This document shows, piece after piece, positions 6,330 to 6,557 of a stretch of 6,557 bases of DNA. The stretch comes from Bacteroidales bacterium (lineage in GTDB: Bacteria; Bacteroidota; Bacteroidia; Bacteroidales; P3): contig JAGNRX010000066.1 in the NCBI GenBank assembly GCA_017988355.1, positions 1-6,557 of the forward strand. The letters are read 5' to 3'. The translations under genes and the position numbers were made by a program. Position 1 is the first letter of the stretch. Each line of letters begins with the position of its first letter. The notes below the pieces were generated by a model. The model had not been told where the DNA came from. It ran no database searches and saw only the letters and a list, made by a program, of their open reading frames with translations.

Positions 6330-6344
6330 ACGATTAGAAATCGT
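6330..6344 (+). promoter_or_regulatory. short hairpin in the kbl leader
   Basis: ACGATT (6330-6335) pairs with AATCGT (6339-6344) across the 3-nt loop AGA, a 6-bp stem followed by TTTATTG. It would lie at or just after the predicted kbl transcription start. It may be a 5' stem-loop stabilising the mRNA, a small operator palindrome, or chance in AT-rich DNA. Confidence 0.35.
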
Positions 6345-6394
6345 TTTATTGCAAAGGCTTGAAAATTATTAATATTTATAAATAACAAATTACT

Positions 6395-6557
6395 ATGTAC
6401 GAAAAGTTTCAAAATTTCCTACAATCAGAAATAACAGGAATTAAAGACGCTGGTCTTTACAAAAAAGAGAGAATTATTATCACTCCTCAATCTTCTGCAA
6501 TCAAGACAGCTGAAGCAGGTGAAGTCTTAAACTTCTGTGCAAATAACTATCTTGGAT
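6395..6557 (+). CDS. kbl: glycine C-acetyltransferase (2-amino-3-ketobutyrate CoA ligase), N-terminal part
   Basis: The frame opens at ATG 6395 and runs off the right edge, giving 54 complete codons. The N-terminus MYEKFQNFLQSE, then AGLYKKERIIITPQSS and LNFCANNYLG, is typical of Kbl, a PLP-dependent enzyme of the alpha-oxoamine synthase family. Known Kbl cleaves 2-amino-3-ketobutyrate with CoA to glycine and acetyl-CoA, the second step of threonine breakdown after threonine dehydrogenase, in the cytoplasm. The PLP lysine and most of the active site lie beyond the window. Related family members (serine palmitoyltransferase, 8-amino-7-oxononanoate synthase) share the NNYLG segment, but the KERII.TPQ region favours Kbl. 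The start is the first ATG and gives the expected N-terminus; the leader AAATAACAAATTACT has no Shine-Dalgarno sequence. The gene is divergent from trkA, with 148 bp between the two start codons. Confidence 0.88.
   Translation, partial: MYEKFQNFLQSEITGIKDAGLYKKERIIITPQSSAIKTAEAGEVLNFCANNYLG

Noticed and set aside
6247..6394. Riboswitch or small RNA in the trkA-kbl gap
   Set aside because: The leaders are only about 40 and 69 nt, AT-rich, with a single short hairpin; no known riboswitch core or tRNA-like fold is visible.

Overview
The window is AT-rich chromosomal DNA from a member of the Bacteroidota, most likely a Bacteroidales-type organism. The evidence is gene starts without Shine-Dalgarno sequences, promoter boxes matching the Bacteroidota -7 consensus TAnnTTTG, a DapF of the RGVEGETLACGTG type, and a Kbl N-terminus (KERII.TPQ, LNFCANNYLG) of the kind usual in that phylum. 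The content is housekeeping and envelope genes. I see no transposase, integrase, phage, toxin-antitoxin, CRISPR or defence gene.

Layout. Positions 1-3303 hold five tightly packed plus-strand genes: the 3' end of an ADP-forming acyl/acetyl-CoA synthetase (1-267), an unrecognised small membrane/coiled-coil protein (287-556), an Mpv17/PMP22-like multi-pass membrane protein (564-1262), an outer-membrane porin with a signal peptide (1269-2498), and diaminopimelate epimerase dapF (2500-3303). The gaps are 19, 7, 6 and 1 nt, so this looks like one operon. Positions 3304-3439 separate it from the convergent trkH and contain a degenerate tandem array with a 21-bp period. Positions 3440-6246 on the minus strand encode trkA and then trkH, overlapping by one base (TAATG); together they form a Trk-type potassium uptake system. 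Positions 6247-6394 are a divergent regulatory region, after which the 5' end of kbl (glycine C-acetyltransferase) runs off the right edge.

How the genes work together. TrkH is the K+-conducting membrane subunit, and TrkA is its cytoplasmic nucleotide-binding regulator with two RCK units. The left operon mixes energy metabolism (acyl-CoA to acid with ATP formation), envelope proteins (porin and two small inner-membrane proteins) and meso-DAP supply for peptidoglycan and lysine. No single pathway links these products, so the link may be shared transcription only.

The most unusual structures are in non-coding DNA. One is a near-perfect dyad at 6291-6323 that appears to be two mirror-image, fully overlapping promoters firing trkA leftward and kbl rightward. 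The other is the 21-bp-period repeat between dapF and trkH. No clearly new multi-gene system is visible here.
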